Numbered from the stretch's first letter, positions 18,083 to 26,490 are shown. The stretch is 45,850 bases of DNA from Candidatus Magnetocorallium paracelense (GCA_029001845.1 JAREWP010000074.1:1-45850), one strand, 5' to 3'. The notes: generated from the letters alone by a model not told the origin. Translations and numbers: made by a program.

Positions 18083-18234
18083 AAAAACGGCAGTCAGCGA
18101 TCAGCCTTCAGCTAAGGAAATTAATGACATTGCACTTAAAATAAACATCACCTTACGGGTGAGTTAAAATTAAGCTGTAAGCTGTTGTAATTAAAATGCT
18201 AACCACTGATGGCTGACTGCTAAATGCTTTTTAT
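18083..18234. mobile_element. Repeat family B, copy 2
   Basis: The copy begins AAAACGGCAGTCAGCGATCAG-like (first 18 bases AAAACGGCAGTCAGCGAT) and ends GACTGCTAAATGCTTTTTAT. It shares the central ATCACCTTACGGGTGA hairpin with the other copies at 4757-4910 (opposite orientation) and 31612-31761. No clear target duplication was found. Together with the family A copy just upstream it fills most of the 547-base gap 17733-18279; no gene is visible there. Confidence 0.75.
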
Positions 18235-18279
18235 AGTTAATAGCTTTACCCGTTGAGAACTGAAAATATGGAGGGCTTT

Positions 18280-19212
18280 ATGAGAAAACGATTTTTTGTA
18301 ATTCTTTTTCCGGTTTTTATTACATATTTTTTTTTATTACTACATCCTGCCTCGGGCGATGAGAAAACATTAAAAATGTCGACAACAACCAGCACGCTGG
18401 CATCCGGTCTGTTAGATGTTTTACTGCCCGAACTGGAAAAAGATACAGGGATAAAAGTAAAGGTAATTGCCAAAGGAACGGGAGCTGCTATTCGCGATGG
18501 TATGGACGGCAACGTAGATATGATTTTTGTACACGCCAAAGACAGAGAAGAGGCTTTTATTAATGAAGGATACGGAACCAAGCGCTATGCAGTAATGCAC
18601 AATGACTTTGTAATTCTCGGCCCCTCCGAGGACCCGGCGATGATTAAAGGTTCAAACGATGTCGTTGCATCTCTGAAAAAAATTGCCTCTGCAAAAGCTC
18701 TTTTCGTTTCCAGAGGAGATGACAGCGGTACTCATATAAAGGAACAGAGTCTGTGGGAAATGACAGGGTTTCCCCTGGAAATAAAAAAGACTGCTATCGT
18801 GAAAAAGAACAGAGAAAGGGAAGTTCGTTCCTTTTTTCCGGAAAACTCCGGAAGATGGTATCTCTCTATAGGGCAGGGTATGGGAAAGACACTGACTTTG
18901 GGCGATGAAAAGCAGGCTTATCTTATTTCCGACAGGGGTACCTATATCAAATACAAATTCGGCAGAGATATCCCCATTGATCTCGATGTGCTCTGCGAAG
19001 GGGACCCCTTACTGGAAAACCCCTATGCCGTCATTCCCGTTAACCCGGGAAAGCATCCCCATGTACGTTTCAAGCACGCAATGGTCGCTGTCAAGTGGTT
19101 GATTTCAAAAAAAGGACAATCACTTATTGATAGTTATAAGCTTTTTGGAAACCAATTATTCTACTCCGATGTATATCCTGAAAATAAGCCCATTAAGACC
19201 AGGTTTAAATAA
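18280..19212 (+). CDS. tupA: TupA-like tungstate ABC transporter substrate-binding protein
   Basis: A signal peptide (about residues 1-26, ending in ASGDEK) precedes the mature start LKMSTTTSTLASGLLDVLLP, which carries the TTTS oxyanion-binding motif of TupA. VIAKGTGAAIRDGMDGNVD, VMHNDFVILGP and FVSRGDDSGTH are the other signature blocks, and the 310-residue length is normal. TupA binds tungstate in the periplasm for delivery to a TupB/TupC importer; tungsten serves aldehyde oxidoreductases and some formate dehydrogenases in anaerobes. ATG 18280 is chosen for the GGAGGG ribosome-binding site at 18270-18275; a TTG at 18253 lies upstream of it. No permease or ATPase gene is next to it. Confidence 0.87.
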   Translation: MRKRFFVILFPVFITYFFLLLHPASGDEKTLKMSTTTSTLASGLLDVLLPELEKDTGIKVKVIAKGTGAAIRDGMDGNVDMIFVHAKDREEAFINEGYGTKRYAVMHNDFVILGPSEDPAMIKGSNDVVASLKKIASAKALFVSRGDDSGTHIKEQSLWEMTGFPLEIKKTAIVKKNREREVRSFFPENSGRWYLSIGQGMGKTLTLGDEKQAYLISDRGTYIKYKFGRDIPIDLDVLCEGDPLLENPYAVIPVNPGKHPHVRFKHAMVAVKWLISKKGQSLIDSYKLFGNQLFYSDVYPENKPIKTRFK

Positions 19213-19284
19213 CCACAAAGCACACAGGGCGCGAAGAAAGAGAATTTCTTTAAAAACTCCATGCTCTTCGCGACCTTCGTGGTT
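19211..19284. repeat. Inverted repeat after tupA
   Basis: AACCACAAAG (19211-19220) pairs imperfectly with CTTCGTGGTT (19275-19284), and the inner GCGCGAAGA pairs with TCTTCGCGA. It lies directly after the tupA stop and before the converging dus gene, so it could act as a bidirectional transcript end, although no U-run follows the stem. Confidence 0.6.
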
Positions 19285-19336
19285 AAAATTCTTCAAGTTC
19301 TTCCATCAATATAGGGAGCGGAATGGGGGAAAGGCA

Positions 19337-20443
19337 TTACAAAAATAAATGCAGGTTTGGTCTCGAAGAAACCTGTGGGAGGTTCTCAAAAACAGCATTT
19401 AGTTTGTCGCCGGCTTCTTCCATGCTTTTTGATGCAGACATTTTTTTGAGTATCTCGTGGCCGAACTTAAAGTTGGCGCAATAATAGGGCAGGTATTTTT
19501 TAAAAAATTTTAAGGAAAAAAAATCGTTGTAGTATTCTGACAGTAGTTCAAGATAGCTTTTAGGGGCAGAATAAAAAATTGAATCATCTGGTTGAAATTG
19601 ATTAGACCATTGTGCAAAAAGCCATGGCCGGGCAATGGCCATTCTTCCCACGGACAACCCGTTACATTTTGTCTGCTCAAACATGCGAAGGCCATCTTGG
19701 GCTTCAAAAAGATTGCCGTTGCCGAACACCGGGATGTCAACAGCATCCTGAACATCCTTGATGACTTCCCATTTCGGGGACCGGCTTCTTCTATCCGGCG
19801 CCACCCGTGGGTGGAAAGTCAGGGCATCGGCCCCGGCGTCTTCAAACCGTCTTGCCATATCTGCGGCATATTGCCGGTTATCCTCCCACCCGGTCCTGAA
19901 TTTGACAAATAAGGGGATATCAACGGCCTGCCGGACAGTTGATACAATTTGGGAACATCGGAGCGGATCTTTTAGCAGGGCCGCACCTGCGCCCTTTTTA
20001 CAGATAGCAGCCACCGAGCACCCGAAATTGAGATCCACACCAAAAAAACCTTCTTTTTCAATACGTTGCGCCGCCCTTGCCATGACATCAGGTTCGGATC
20101 CGAATATCTGGCAGACAAGATGGGGCAATTCTTCATTGCGCCACCTGAATACCAGGGAAACATCCCTGTTTTCATGGGGAAGGGCATTGGCAGAGCACAT
20201 GCCGGTGAACAAGAGGCCAAAACCACCGTATTTACTGATCAGGTGACGTGTAGCAATATGCCCGAGACCAGCCATGGGGGCCAGGACAATGGCTGGGGAA
20301 ATGGTTCTGGTTTTTATTTGAATAGTTCGATTCAGAAAGCCGGACAGTTTTTGGGGGTTCATTTTTCTTTGGAATCTGCCTGTCATGCGGTCACCAAACA
20401 CGGTGTAAGGCGCAGAACATAAAGTCAGAGCACCTGATCTCAT
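19337..20443 (-). CDS. dus: tRNA-dihydrouridine synthase family protein (Dus)
   Basis: The TIM-barrel FMN enzyme is recognised by the N-terminal PAIVLAPMAGL block, the catalytic block VDLNFGCSVAAICKKGAGAA (Cys142 aligns with the active cysteine of DusB), VKFRTGW, and the phosphate-binding GNGNLFEAQDG plus SVGRMAIARPWLF. It reduces uridines in the D-loop of tRNA with NADPH. The frame allows 368 residues from 20443; Met20 (20386) and Met28 (20362) are also possible starts and the family usually begins about 20 residues before APMAG, favouring Met28. Cysteine is followed by serine, not proline, as in a subset of Dus proteins. The gene looks richer in G+C than its neighbours and faces the plus-strand tupA. 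Confidence 0.85.
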   Translation of the reverse strand: MRSGALTLCSAPYTVFGDRMTGRFQRKMNPQKLSGFLNRTIQIKTRTISPAIVLAPMAGLGHIATRHLISKYGGFGLLFTGMCSANALPHENRDVSLVFRWRNEELPHLVCQIFGSEPDVMARAAQRIEKEGFFGVDLNFGCSVAAICKKGAGAALLKDPLRCSQIVSTVRQAVDIPLFVKFRTGWEDNRQYAADMARRFEDAGADALTFHPRVAPDRRSRSPKWEVIKDVQDAVDIPVFGNGNLFEAQDGLRMFEQTKCNGLSVGRMAIARPWLFAQWSNQFQPDDSIFYSAPKSYLELLSEYYNDFFSLKFFKKYLPYYCANFKFGHEILKKMSASKSMEEAGDKLNAVFENLPQVSSRPNLHLFL

Positions 20444-20455
20444 GACTGTCCCATA

Positions 20456-20834
20456 TTAAGGATAGATATGCCTTATCCCGTCGATATCGTCCTGCTCTAA
20501 GGTCCTTTTTTTAGTTTCACCGGGGGCGACATACCCGTACATCGTCTTTTCACTATCTCCTGATTCGTAGAGGTCACCCAGGGCCAGGGAATGGCCCAAT
20601 TCATGTGTGATAACACTCTGAAGATCGAATTTACCCGGTTCTCCTGTAATGGACCATTTATGATAGGAGTTAAATTCGATATCACTGTCTATTATTTGCC
20701 CTGTAGATGTGTAATACCAGATATAGTTTACGGCTAAAGTTTCACCGGCCCCTGCATTACGATGATTGATTACATGTATGTCATCGTATTGGTTTATGCT
20801 TGTCGTTGTCGTGGTTAGTCTTTTTTGTACTCAT
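20456..20834 (-). pseudogene. Matrixin-like zinc metalloprotease fragment with frameshift
   Basis: Read from the minus strand, the frame ending at the TAA complementary to 20456-20458 contains THELGHSLALGDLYES, the HExxHxxxxGxxD zinc site of matrixins, then MYGYVAPGETKKR (Met-turn region) and the C-terminal LEQDDIDGIRHIYP, a standard matrixin ending. Upstream lies NYIWYYTSTGQIIDSDIEF. An ATG (complementary to 20832-20834) with a perfect AGGAGG site precedes it but is one base out of frame; loss of one A in the A6 run (T6 at 20821-20826) would join the two. No signal peptide remains. A matrixin is normally longer (over 200 residues), so the 5' end is probably lost. Confidence 0.8.
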
Positions 20835-20861
20835 ACTTACTGTACCTCCTTAAGAAATAAT

Positions 20862-21010
20862 GTAACTACTTAGGTGTATAGACTGAAGGCTGAAGACTAT
20901 TAGGTAAAACATGCGTTATCGATAAAAATCTTAGTTTTTTATTGGCTGACACTCCCAAACCATCAGATTTTTTACTTCAGCCTTCAGCCTTCAGTCTTCA
21001 GCCTAAGTGC
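20862..21010. mobile_element. Repeat family C, copy 1
   Basis: The left arm (ACTTAGGTGTATAGACTGAAGGCTGAAGAC, quoted as landmarks ACTTAGG and GACTGAAGGCTGAAGAC) is mirrored by a right arm of CTTCAGCC repeats ending in GTCTTCAGCCTAAGTGC. A second copy starts near 21598. The stretch has no open frame of note and lies just upstream of the matrixin remnant. Confidence 0.65.
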
Positions 21011-21213
21011 TTTAGTCGTTACAAAATAAGTTAAATTCAACAAGATGAATCGCTAAAGATTATTTATATCAGATACTTAACATAAAAAACAAGACCTGTC
21101 GTAAAATACATGAAACACTTTCTGTATATCGTTACAATATAGACAGGATTTAAAATACCTGTTAAACAGAGCAACCAGACCAGCTCCTTTATGACTCTTT
21201 TTAACGCTGAAGA

Positions 21214-21369
21214 ACAGCATAAATTCAGTGGGAAAAAGTATTTGCACGCTGTATACAAAGAAATCGGTTATATGTTCGTAAAGCCATTGAACGTGGTCTG
21301 GCAGATAATAACTCTGGCAGAACCAAAGATGTTAAGGAAGTTCGAAAAAAATATGCTCTTTCTGAATGA
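21214..21369 (+). pseudogene. Antitoxin remnant (ParD/CopG-like C-terminus)
   Basis: A frame open from 21214 to the TGA at 21367-21369 reads VFARCIQRNRLYVRKAIERG, then LADNNSGRTKDVKEVRKKY and ALSE. It resembles the C-terminal part of a ribbon-helix-helix antitoxin, including the R-x-x-Y-V-R-K-A-I-E-R-G-L stretch. No start codon precedes it in frame, so the N-terminal DNA-binding part is missing. Its stop overlaps the start of the toxin remnant as ATGA, the usual arrangement of a parDE-type operon. The assignment rests mostly on this overlap and on the recognisable toxin start downstream. Confidence 0.5.
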
Positions 21370-21436
21370 AAGTACACTGGACAGATACGGCAGAGGAACA
21401 ACTTGACGCAATTTATGACTATATTGCAAAAGATTC
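21366..21436 (+). pseudogene. ParE/RelE-type toxin remnant, cut by a family A repeat
   Basis: The first 24 codons read MKVHWTDTAEEQLDAIYDYI and AKDS, the normal N-terminus of a ParE-superfamily toxin (strand, then helix with A-x-x-x-L-x-x-I-x-x-Y-I). Intact toxins are about 90-105 residues. At 21437 the frame runs into a family A repeat and stops soon after at TGA. No continuation of the toxin is visible after the repeat. The gene is therefore dead; the truncation probably followed a deletion as well as the insertion. Confidence 0.7.
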
Positions 21437-21554
21437 AGGGGTGAAGAACCTTCCGACGGAAGCGGGTTATGTTTGAGAAAGCGCAGCGAAAGGGAGCCTT
21501 CGAGTTTAGCCGGTGAAGACGGAAGGTGCTTTGCCCCTTAAGTTAATGACATTG
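21437..21554. mobile_element. Repeat family A (IS4-like MITE) inside the toxin gene
   Basis: The right end reads CCCCTTAAGTTAATGACATTG, that is, complete; its last 19 bases mirror the left end of the copy at 26358-26490. The left end begins only at GGGGTGAAG, so about 18 terminal bases are lost and no target duplication can be seen. The interior (CCTTCCGACGGAAGCGGGTT and GAGTTTAGCCGGTGAAG) matches the other copies. Confidence 0.8.
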
Positions 21555-21597
21555 TATTTACAATATTACTTCATTATAGGTTACAATAGATATACAT

Positions 21598-21722
21598 AAC
21601 TACTCAGGCAGACAGACTGAAGGCTGAGGACTATCAGGTAAGAACAAAAGTATCAACAAAATATTATGCTTTATAATTGGCCGGGGAGCCGAAAAAATTC
21701 ATGATTTGCTTCAGTATAAACA
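21598..21722. mobile_element. Repeat family C, copy 2 (partial)
   Basis: ACTACTCAGGCAGACAGACT followed by GAAGGCTGAGGACTATCAGGTAA matches the left arm of the copy at 20862-21010; the segment TTATAATTGGC near 21674 matches TTTATTGGC there. The right arm is short, ending at TTTGCTTCAG. Nothing else is recognisable between the toxin remnant and the DUF362 gene. Confidence 0.55.
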
Positions 21723-21752
21723 CTAAAACAATTACAGATAAACTAAAAAACG

Positions 21753-22880
21753 ATGAATGAAAATAAACGAAGCATGACAATAGTTATCGCCAAAAAATCG
21801 AGTTACGATTACCGGAAGCTTAAAGAGGATGTATATGAAATACTCGAAAGACTCGACGGGGGTGTTATATACAGGGGAGTCCAGGTGCTCATTAAGCCGA
21901 ATCTCCTTGCATCGGCAAAACCTGAGAAGGCTGTTACGACTCACCCTTTGCTGGTAAAGGCAGTTACCGAATATGTGCTTGAAAAGGGCGGGTGTCCGAC
22001 TGTTTCCGACAGCCCTCCTTTGGGAAGATTCAGGAAAATAGTAAAAGAGACCGGTTTGGAGGAAGCACTGAAAGGAATGGCGGTCACTGTAAAAGAATTT
22101 GAGTTTCCTGTTGCAATATCTTCAAATTACGGCTTTAGTAACATTGAGCTCTCGAAAGAGGCAGTCGAAGCGGAAGTCATAATCAATCTTCCAAAACTAA
22201 AAACACACTCTCAAATGGGATTGACTCTGGCTGTAAAGAATCTGTTCGGAACGATAGTGGGAACGGAAAAAGCAGCCTGGCATTACAAGATCGGAGAAAA
22301 CAAGGGCAGCTTCGCCGAACTGCTGGTGGCGATATATAAAAAACTTTCTCCACCTATAAATATAATCGACGGTATTCTGGCTATGGAGGGTAACGGGCCG
22401 GGTTCCGGTGGAACTCCCAAGTATATGGGAGCGTTGATCGGCAGCGACAATGCTGTCTCTCTTGACAGGTATGTATGTGAGACGATAGGTATAGCACCTT
22501 TTTCCCTGGCAACGAATAAAGCCGCGCAGAAGCTGGGCCTGACAGAAGAGTACCAGGTTATCGGCGAAGTCGGTAAAGTCAGAGACTTTAAAATGCCTCG
22601 GACATCGTCTCTTCTTTTTGGTCCTGAATTCGCAAGAAAATTCCTGAGACACACGCTTACGAGCAGACCTTCGTCGGAAAAGGATTTATGCAGACTTTGC
22701 AACGAATGTATCAAAATATGTCCTGCCGGCGCCATTGAAATGAAAAAAAGAACTCTTGATTTCGATTATGATCAATGCATAAGATGCTATTGTTGCCTGG
22801 AAGTGTGCCCGCACAGCGCCATTAATATCTATACCCCTCTCCCAGGTAAAATACTTAAGAAGGTTTTTCCACAACAATAA
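21753..22880 (+). CDS. DUF362 protein with C-terminal 2x[4Fe-4S] ferredoxin domain
   Basis: The DUF362 domain fills residues 1 to about 300, with VLIKPNLLASAKPEKAVTTH near 48-67 and the conserved INLPKLKTHSQMGLTLAVKN block near 144-163. The C-terminus carries two cluster motifs: cysteines 313, 316, 319 and 323 (CRLCNECIKICP) and 342, 345, 348 and 352 (CIRCYCCLEVCP). DUF362 proteins are common in anaerobes; their reaction is not established, but the ferredoxin tail shows that it handles electrons. Length (375) is typical for the fused form. The next gene starts one base after its stop, so both are probably cotranscribed. No ribosome-binding site of note precedes the start. Confidence 0.88.
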   Translation: MNENKRSMTIVIAKKSSYDYRKLKEDVYEILERLDGGVIYRGVQVLIKPNLLASAKPEKAVTTHPLLVKAVTEYVLEKGGCPTVSDSPPLGRFRKIVKETGLEEALKGMAVTVKEFEFPVAISSNYGFSNIELSKEAVEAEVIINLPKLKTHSQMGLTLAVKNLFGTIVGTEKAAWHYKIGENKGSFAELLVAIYKKLSPPINIIDGILAMEGNGPGSGGTPKYMGALIGSDNAVSLDRYVCETIGIAPFSLATNKAAQKLGLTEEYQVIGEVGKVRDFKMPRTSSLLFGPEFARKFLRHTLTSRPSSEKDLCRLCNECIKICPAGAIEMKKRTLDFDYDQCIRCYCCLEVCPHSAINIYTPLPGKILKKVFPQQ

Positions 22881-22881
22881 A

Positions 22882-23562
22882 ATGAGAACTCTTGCAAGAC
22901 ATATAAATATATTAAATCTCATCTTAACGATTTCTCTCGTGCTTTTTGCTTATTATGTTTATGGCGAATACACAGAGGAGACATTTCTTGAAATGTCTGA
23001 AAACAATAAAAAAACAGTCTCTGAGAATAATGATGCTTCATTGGCTCTGAAAGGCCTCAATAATACGTTGCAGCCAAGGGAGGATTACAATGTAATTACC
23101 GATTTGAATCTTTTTCATCCGGAAAGAAAATTTATTAAAGAAGAGGAGAGTGTAGATTTAAAACTTAAAGACAGTAACGATTTCGTACTTTACGGTACTA
23201 TGCTGACAGATGAGGGAGGTATTGCATATATCGAAGAAAAGAGGTCAGGCAAGAAAAAGAAGGACGGGGAATCGGAGAAAAAGACTGTAAGAACAGGAGA
23301 CGAGATCAATGGATACATTGTTAAGTCAATCACTTTGGAGGAGGTAGAGCTCCGGAGAGACGACGTTATCGTTATAGTTAGTGTGAATGACCCGACAAAG
23401 GAACGAAAAAAACTTCCCAAAAAGAAACCGGCCTCCAACAAAAAATCTTCCGCCAAAAACGAACATAAAAACAAGAGAAAGAGTAAAGATAAGAAAAAGC
23501 AGCCCTCTATGCAGGACATTTTTAAAAAAGCGAAGCAGTCCAGGACATCGGAGAATCCTTAA
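22882..23562 (+). CDS. GspC/PilP-like inner-membrane protein
   Basis: A short cytoplasmic start is followed by one membrane segment (about residues 9-27, ILNLILTISLVLFAYYVYG). A periplasmic part follows with NVITDLNLFHPERK near 69-82 and a beta-rich domain NDFVLYGTMLTDEGGIAYIE, then VRTGDEINGYIVKSITLEEV, the pattern of the homology-region domain of type II secretion GspC and pilus PilP proteins. The C-terminal 60 residues are lysine-rich and low in complexity. No other secretion gene is adjacent, so a solitary role or a secretion-system clamp is equally possible. It starts 2 bases after the DUF362 stop. Confidence 0.6.
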   Translation: MRTLARHINILNLILTISLVLFAYYVYGEYTEETFLEMSENNKKTVSENNDASLALKGLNNTLQPREDYNVITDLNLFHPERKFIKEEESVDLKLKDSNDFVLYGTMLTDEGGIAYIEEKRSGKKKKDGESEKKTVRTGDEINGYIVKSITLEEVELRRDDVIVIVSVNDPTKERKKLPKKKPASNKKSSAKNEHKNKRKSKDKKKQPSMQDIFKKAKQSRTSENP

Positions 23563-25829
23563 CTGCCTTCTAAAAAACGTTTGGCCATACCCTTGATATT
23601 ATCTGGGACATCCTTAAGTAATATCAATTTCTCAAGGTAAAACCTGGTGCTTTCAATATTCCCGCCTATCAAGTTCGCCCTTCCCCTGGCCATAAGATAC
23701 AGATATTCAGGCACGTGGAATGTCCGGGCTTTATCGTAAAACTTTTCGGATTCTTCTTTTTTTCCCTGCGCAGTAAGGAGATTTCCCATAACCAAATAAG
23801 GCTGGTAAAAGGGAGGCGACTTTTGTAAAGCCTTTGAGGCGTATTTCAGGGCGTTAGTGAAATCCTTTTTAAGCATCATAATATCAGCCATATCGGAAAG
23901 AGCCAAAGGATTATCAGGGGCCAGAGAAAGGGCTGTATTGAGATAACGAAGCGCAGAATCATGATCTTTCCGGCCCATCATTACCTGAGCCATACCAATA
24001 TATGAATTCGGAAAGGAGGGATCCGATTTTATTCCCAGTTCATACCATTGTATTGCATTGTTAATATCTCCCTTTCGCCTGTAAGCGTTACCGGTGAGTA
24101 CAGATATAATTGTTCTGTCAATACCTTCAGTCTTATCGGTAACTTCCCCGTAATACATCAGAGCGCTGTCAAAGTCGTTTTCAAGGGCTGAACGAAACCC
24201 TTTGAGCATATTGATTTTGTATGACGAAAGCAGTGTACTTTCAAGCATATTGATTATTTTCTCAACCCCCTCCATGTTGCGGCTGAAGAGATAGATCATT
24301 CCCAGGCTGTAAGCCTGTTCGTTAAAAAAAACCGCTCTCCCCTCTTTGTAGCTCTTCTTTACTCCCATATTGAAATATCTCTCGGCCTTCTCAAAATCGT
24401 TCTCTTTTAAATAGGCATTGCCAAGGGACATCATTGCCCTTATATTTTCGGAACCCTTATTCAGGGTGTCTTCCCACAAGACAACAGAGTTTTCCCAAAC
24501 ACGATTTCTCTTATAAGTAGCAAAACCAAGAAGAAGGGATACAATAACAATAACGGTAAAGCTCTTTTTTACGGGAAATGCCTTGTCATCATCTCCTTCA
24601 CCATATTTTTCGGTTAAAAGAATCCATAGCTCAGTTATCACACCTGCTGTGAACCCTGCCATGGGCAGGTAATTTCTATGCTCAAAATAGAGATCGGAAC
24701 CAACAGCGATAAAGCTTTCAAGAGACAGAGCAATGAAATACCAAAGTATGCCGAAACTCAGAAAGGGGTGCTTCTTTGCCTTTATGATGGCGAAAAAGAG
24801 TAAAGAGAGAATCAGTATAAGGGAGAACAGAGTTGTCATCGGCTCTGCAAGTCCCTTTGATAAAGGATATCCCCAATGGTCGAATACAAACCTGCCGGGC
24901 AGCGGCATAAGTATAAGCGAGATATATTCGCTTATTACCCTGAATTCAGTGAGTATATGTTCCAAAGGAGTCCAGTAAACGTCCACGGCAGTCCACCCCT
25001 TTTGAGGGATCGGGCGATCATAATGCAGTAATATCGCAGCCATATCCATAATATGGTCTTTTAGGCGGAGATAAAAAAAAGCAGGTATTATGCCGCAAAG
25101 GGCAATAATAAAAATGATTCTGAAATTTTTAATAAACCTTTTTATTTCAAAGGAGGATATAAAGAAGTAGTCATAAAGGGCTAAAAGCGGAATAGCCATT
25201 ATGGCGTTCTCTTTAGAGAAGATTCCCAGCATTATCGATACCAGACTGAAAAGTGTAAATACAACGTGCAGGACTTTCCCCTCGGTCCTGCTGCTTACGG
25301 CATAAAACAGTAGTCCCAGCAAGACAAACATAGCGGCCAGTGAAGCCATTCTCTGAACTATATAGGAGACGGCATTTATGTTAATCGGATGGAGTGCAAA
25401 AAATGCGGCTGACAAAAATGCGGCGCCTGCGATAGATTCTTTGTTTTTCCGCCCGTATCCCCTCCTGAGAAGAGTAATGCGAACAAGCGTAAAGAGCAGT
25501 ATAGAGTTTATCAGATGTATCAGTATATTAATGATTCTATAGTTGGCGGGATCGAATCTGGAGATAGAGTGATTCCAAAGAAATGTGAGATATGCAACCT
25601 TTCTGTAGCCGAAAATATCGGAAATGTCTGTAAGTCCGACCGGCCTGTTGGCCACGACATCGTCAAGCGCCCAGGTTCCGTTAAGCGACACAAAATAGGC
25701 GGCAAAAACCGATAATGAGAGAAAAAGAATAACAAAAACCGTGATCCCGGCATTGCTGTTTGCAGTTCCCTGAAGAGCTTCCTCTTTCTCAGCTCTCTCT
25801 CGCCCTTTTTTTCTTTTTGCTTTACCCAT
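23559..25829 (-). CDS. Polytopic membrane protein with C-terminal TPR repeats (TMTC/GT-C-like)
   Basis: The 756-residue protein has about 10-12 membrane segments in residues 33-430, beginning with a loop WALDDVVANRPVG that carries the acidic DD pair expected near the catalytic site of GT-C glycosyltransferases. RIINILIHLINSILLF follows, a pattern shared with TMTC-type O-mannosyltransferases. Residues 440-756 contain at least five tetratricopeptide repeats (for example NAIQWYELGIKSDPSFPNSY and SALRYLNTALSLAPDNPLAL). Bacterial relatives are poorly characterised and may glycosylate exported proteins. The 3' end overlaps the GspC-like gene's end by four bases on the opposite strand. A short lysine-rich N-terminus precedes the first membrane segment. 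Confidence 0.75.
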   Translation of the reverse strand: MGKAKRKKGRERAEKEEALQGTANSNAGITVFVILFLSLSVFAAYFVSLNGTWALDDVVANRPVGLTDISDIFGYRKVAYLTFLWNHSISRFDPANYRIINILIHLINSILLFTLVRITLLRRGYGRKNKESIAGAAFLSAAFFALHPININAVSYIVQRMASLAAMFVLLGLLFYAVSSRTEGKVLHVVFTLFSLVSIMLGIFSKENAIMAIPLLALYDYFFISSFEIKRFIKNFRIIFIIALCGIIPAFFYLRLKDHIMDMAAILLHYDRPIPQKGWTAVDVYWTPLEHILTEFRVISEYISLILMPLPGRFVFDHWGYPLSKGLAEPMTTLFSLILILSLLFFAIIKAKKHPFLSFGILWYFIALSLESFIAVGSDLYFEHRNYLPMAGFTAGVITELWILLTEKYGEGDDDKAFPVKKSFTVIVIVSLLLGFATYKRNRVWENSVVLWEDTLNKGSENIRAMMSLGNAYLKENDFEKAERYFNMGVKKSYKEGRAVFFNEQAYSLGMIYLFSRNMEGVEKIINMLESTLLSSYKINMLKGFRSALENDFDSALMYYGEVTDKTEGIDRTIISVLTGNAYRRKGDINNAIQWYELGIKSDPSFPNSYIGMAQVMMGRKDHDSALRYLNTALSLAPDNPLALSDMADIMMLKKDFTNALKYASKALQKSPPFYQPYLVMGNLLTAQGKKEESEKFYDKARTFHVPEYLYLMARGRANLIGGNIESTRFYLEKLILLKDVPDNIKGMAKRFLEGS

Positions 25830-26029
25830 TGTATTTCTAATTTGTTATAATGATTCTTTGCCAATCGATCATTGCACTATTTTATCATTTTTAATATTAT
25901 GATTTCCCGATTGACAAGTTTGCACCTCCTTACATTTTTACCGATCAAGGCGCTCCTCTGTGGATAAAGAAAAAAAAGAGCGAAAAAGAGGTAAAATCGT
26001 CTTTTTTTGCCAAAAAGTTAATTATTTTG

Positions 26030-26058
26030 TTGACAAATCGATATTATTCATGTAATTT
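26030..26058 (+). promoter_or_regulatory. Candidate sigma-70-type promoter for rho
   Basis: TTGACA at 26030-26035 is followed after 17 bases by TAATTT at 26053-26058. A second TTGACA lies at 26198-26203 but its -10 region is poor. If used, the 26030 promoter would give a leader of about 500 bases that includes the family A repeat. Other parts of 25830-26561 hold no gene. Confidence 0.35.
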
Positions 26059-26357
26059 AATATAGACATACTCTTTAAATTCCATCGGTCGTTGTCACCG
26101 GACTTTTTTTCTTGCTAACAATGCTTTTATTATAATCCGCTTAATTGAATTATAATTTACCCGCTTTGTATAAAATTTAAGTATCTGTTCACAGGGATTG
26201 ACAGTCAAATTTTGACCACAAATTTCTGACCTTTGTAAAAATTTACGGACTGGTTTATTTTAAATTCTTGCCTGTAAGAGCAAGCCGGTATGAATCTCGG
26301 TTAACCCATAGTTCTAACCCTGATTTTATTCCCATAGCCGATTATAACTGCTATTAC

Positions 26358-26490
26358 AATGACATTAACTTAAGGGGTGAAGCACCTTCCGACGGAAGCG
26401 GGTCATGTTTGAGAAGGCGGAGAGAAGCGGAACCTTCGAGTTTAGCCGCTGAAGGCGGATGGTGCTTTGCTCCTTAAGTTAATGACAGTA
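26358..26490. mobile_element. Repeat family A (IS4-like MITE), complete copy in the rho leader
   Basis: The element is 133 bp with the left end CAATGACATTAACTTAAGG and the right end mirrored as TACTGTCATTAACTTAAGG. It is flanked by ACTGCTATTA at 26348-26357 and 26491-26500; the match extends by TA on the 5' side, so the duplication is 10-12 bp. It lies 71 bases before the rho start codon. Confidence 0.87.

Noticed and set aside
22197-22735. Two 150-codon minus-strand frames inside the DUF362 gene
   Set aside because: They are shadows of the plus-strand coding sequence, and their amino acid make-up is not protein-like.
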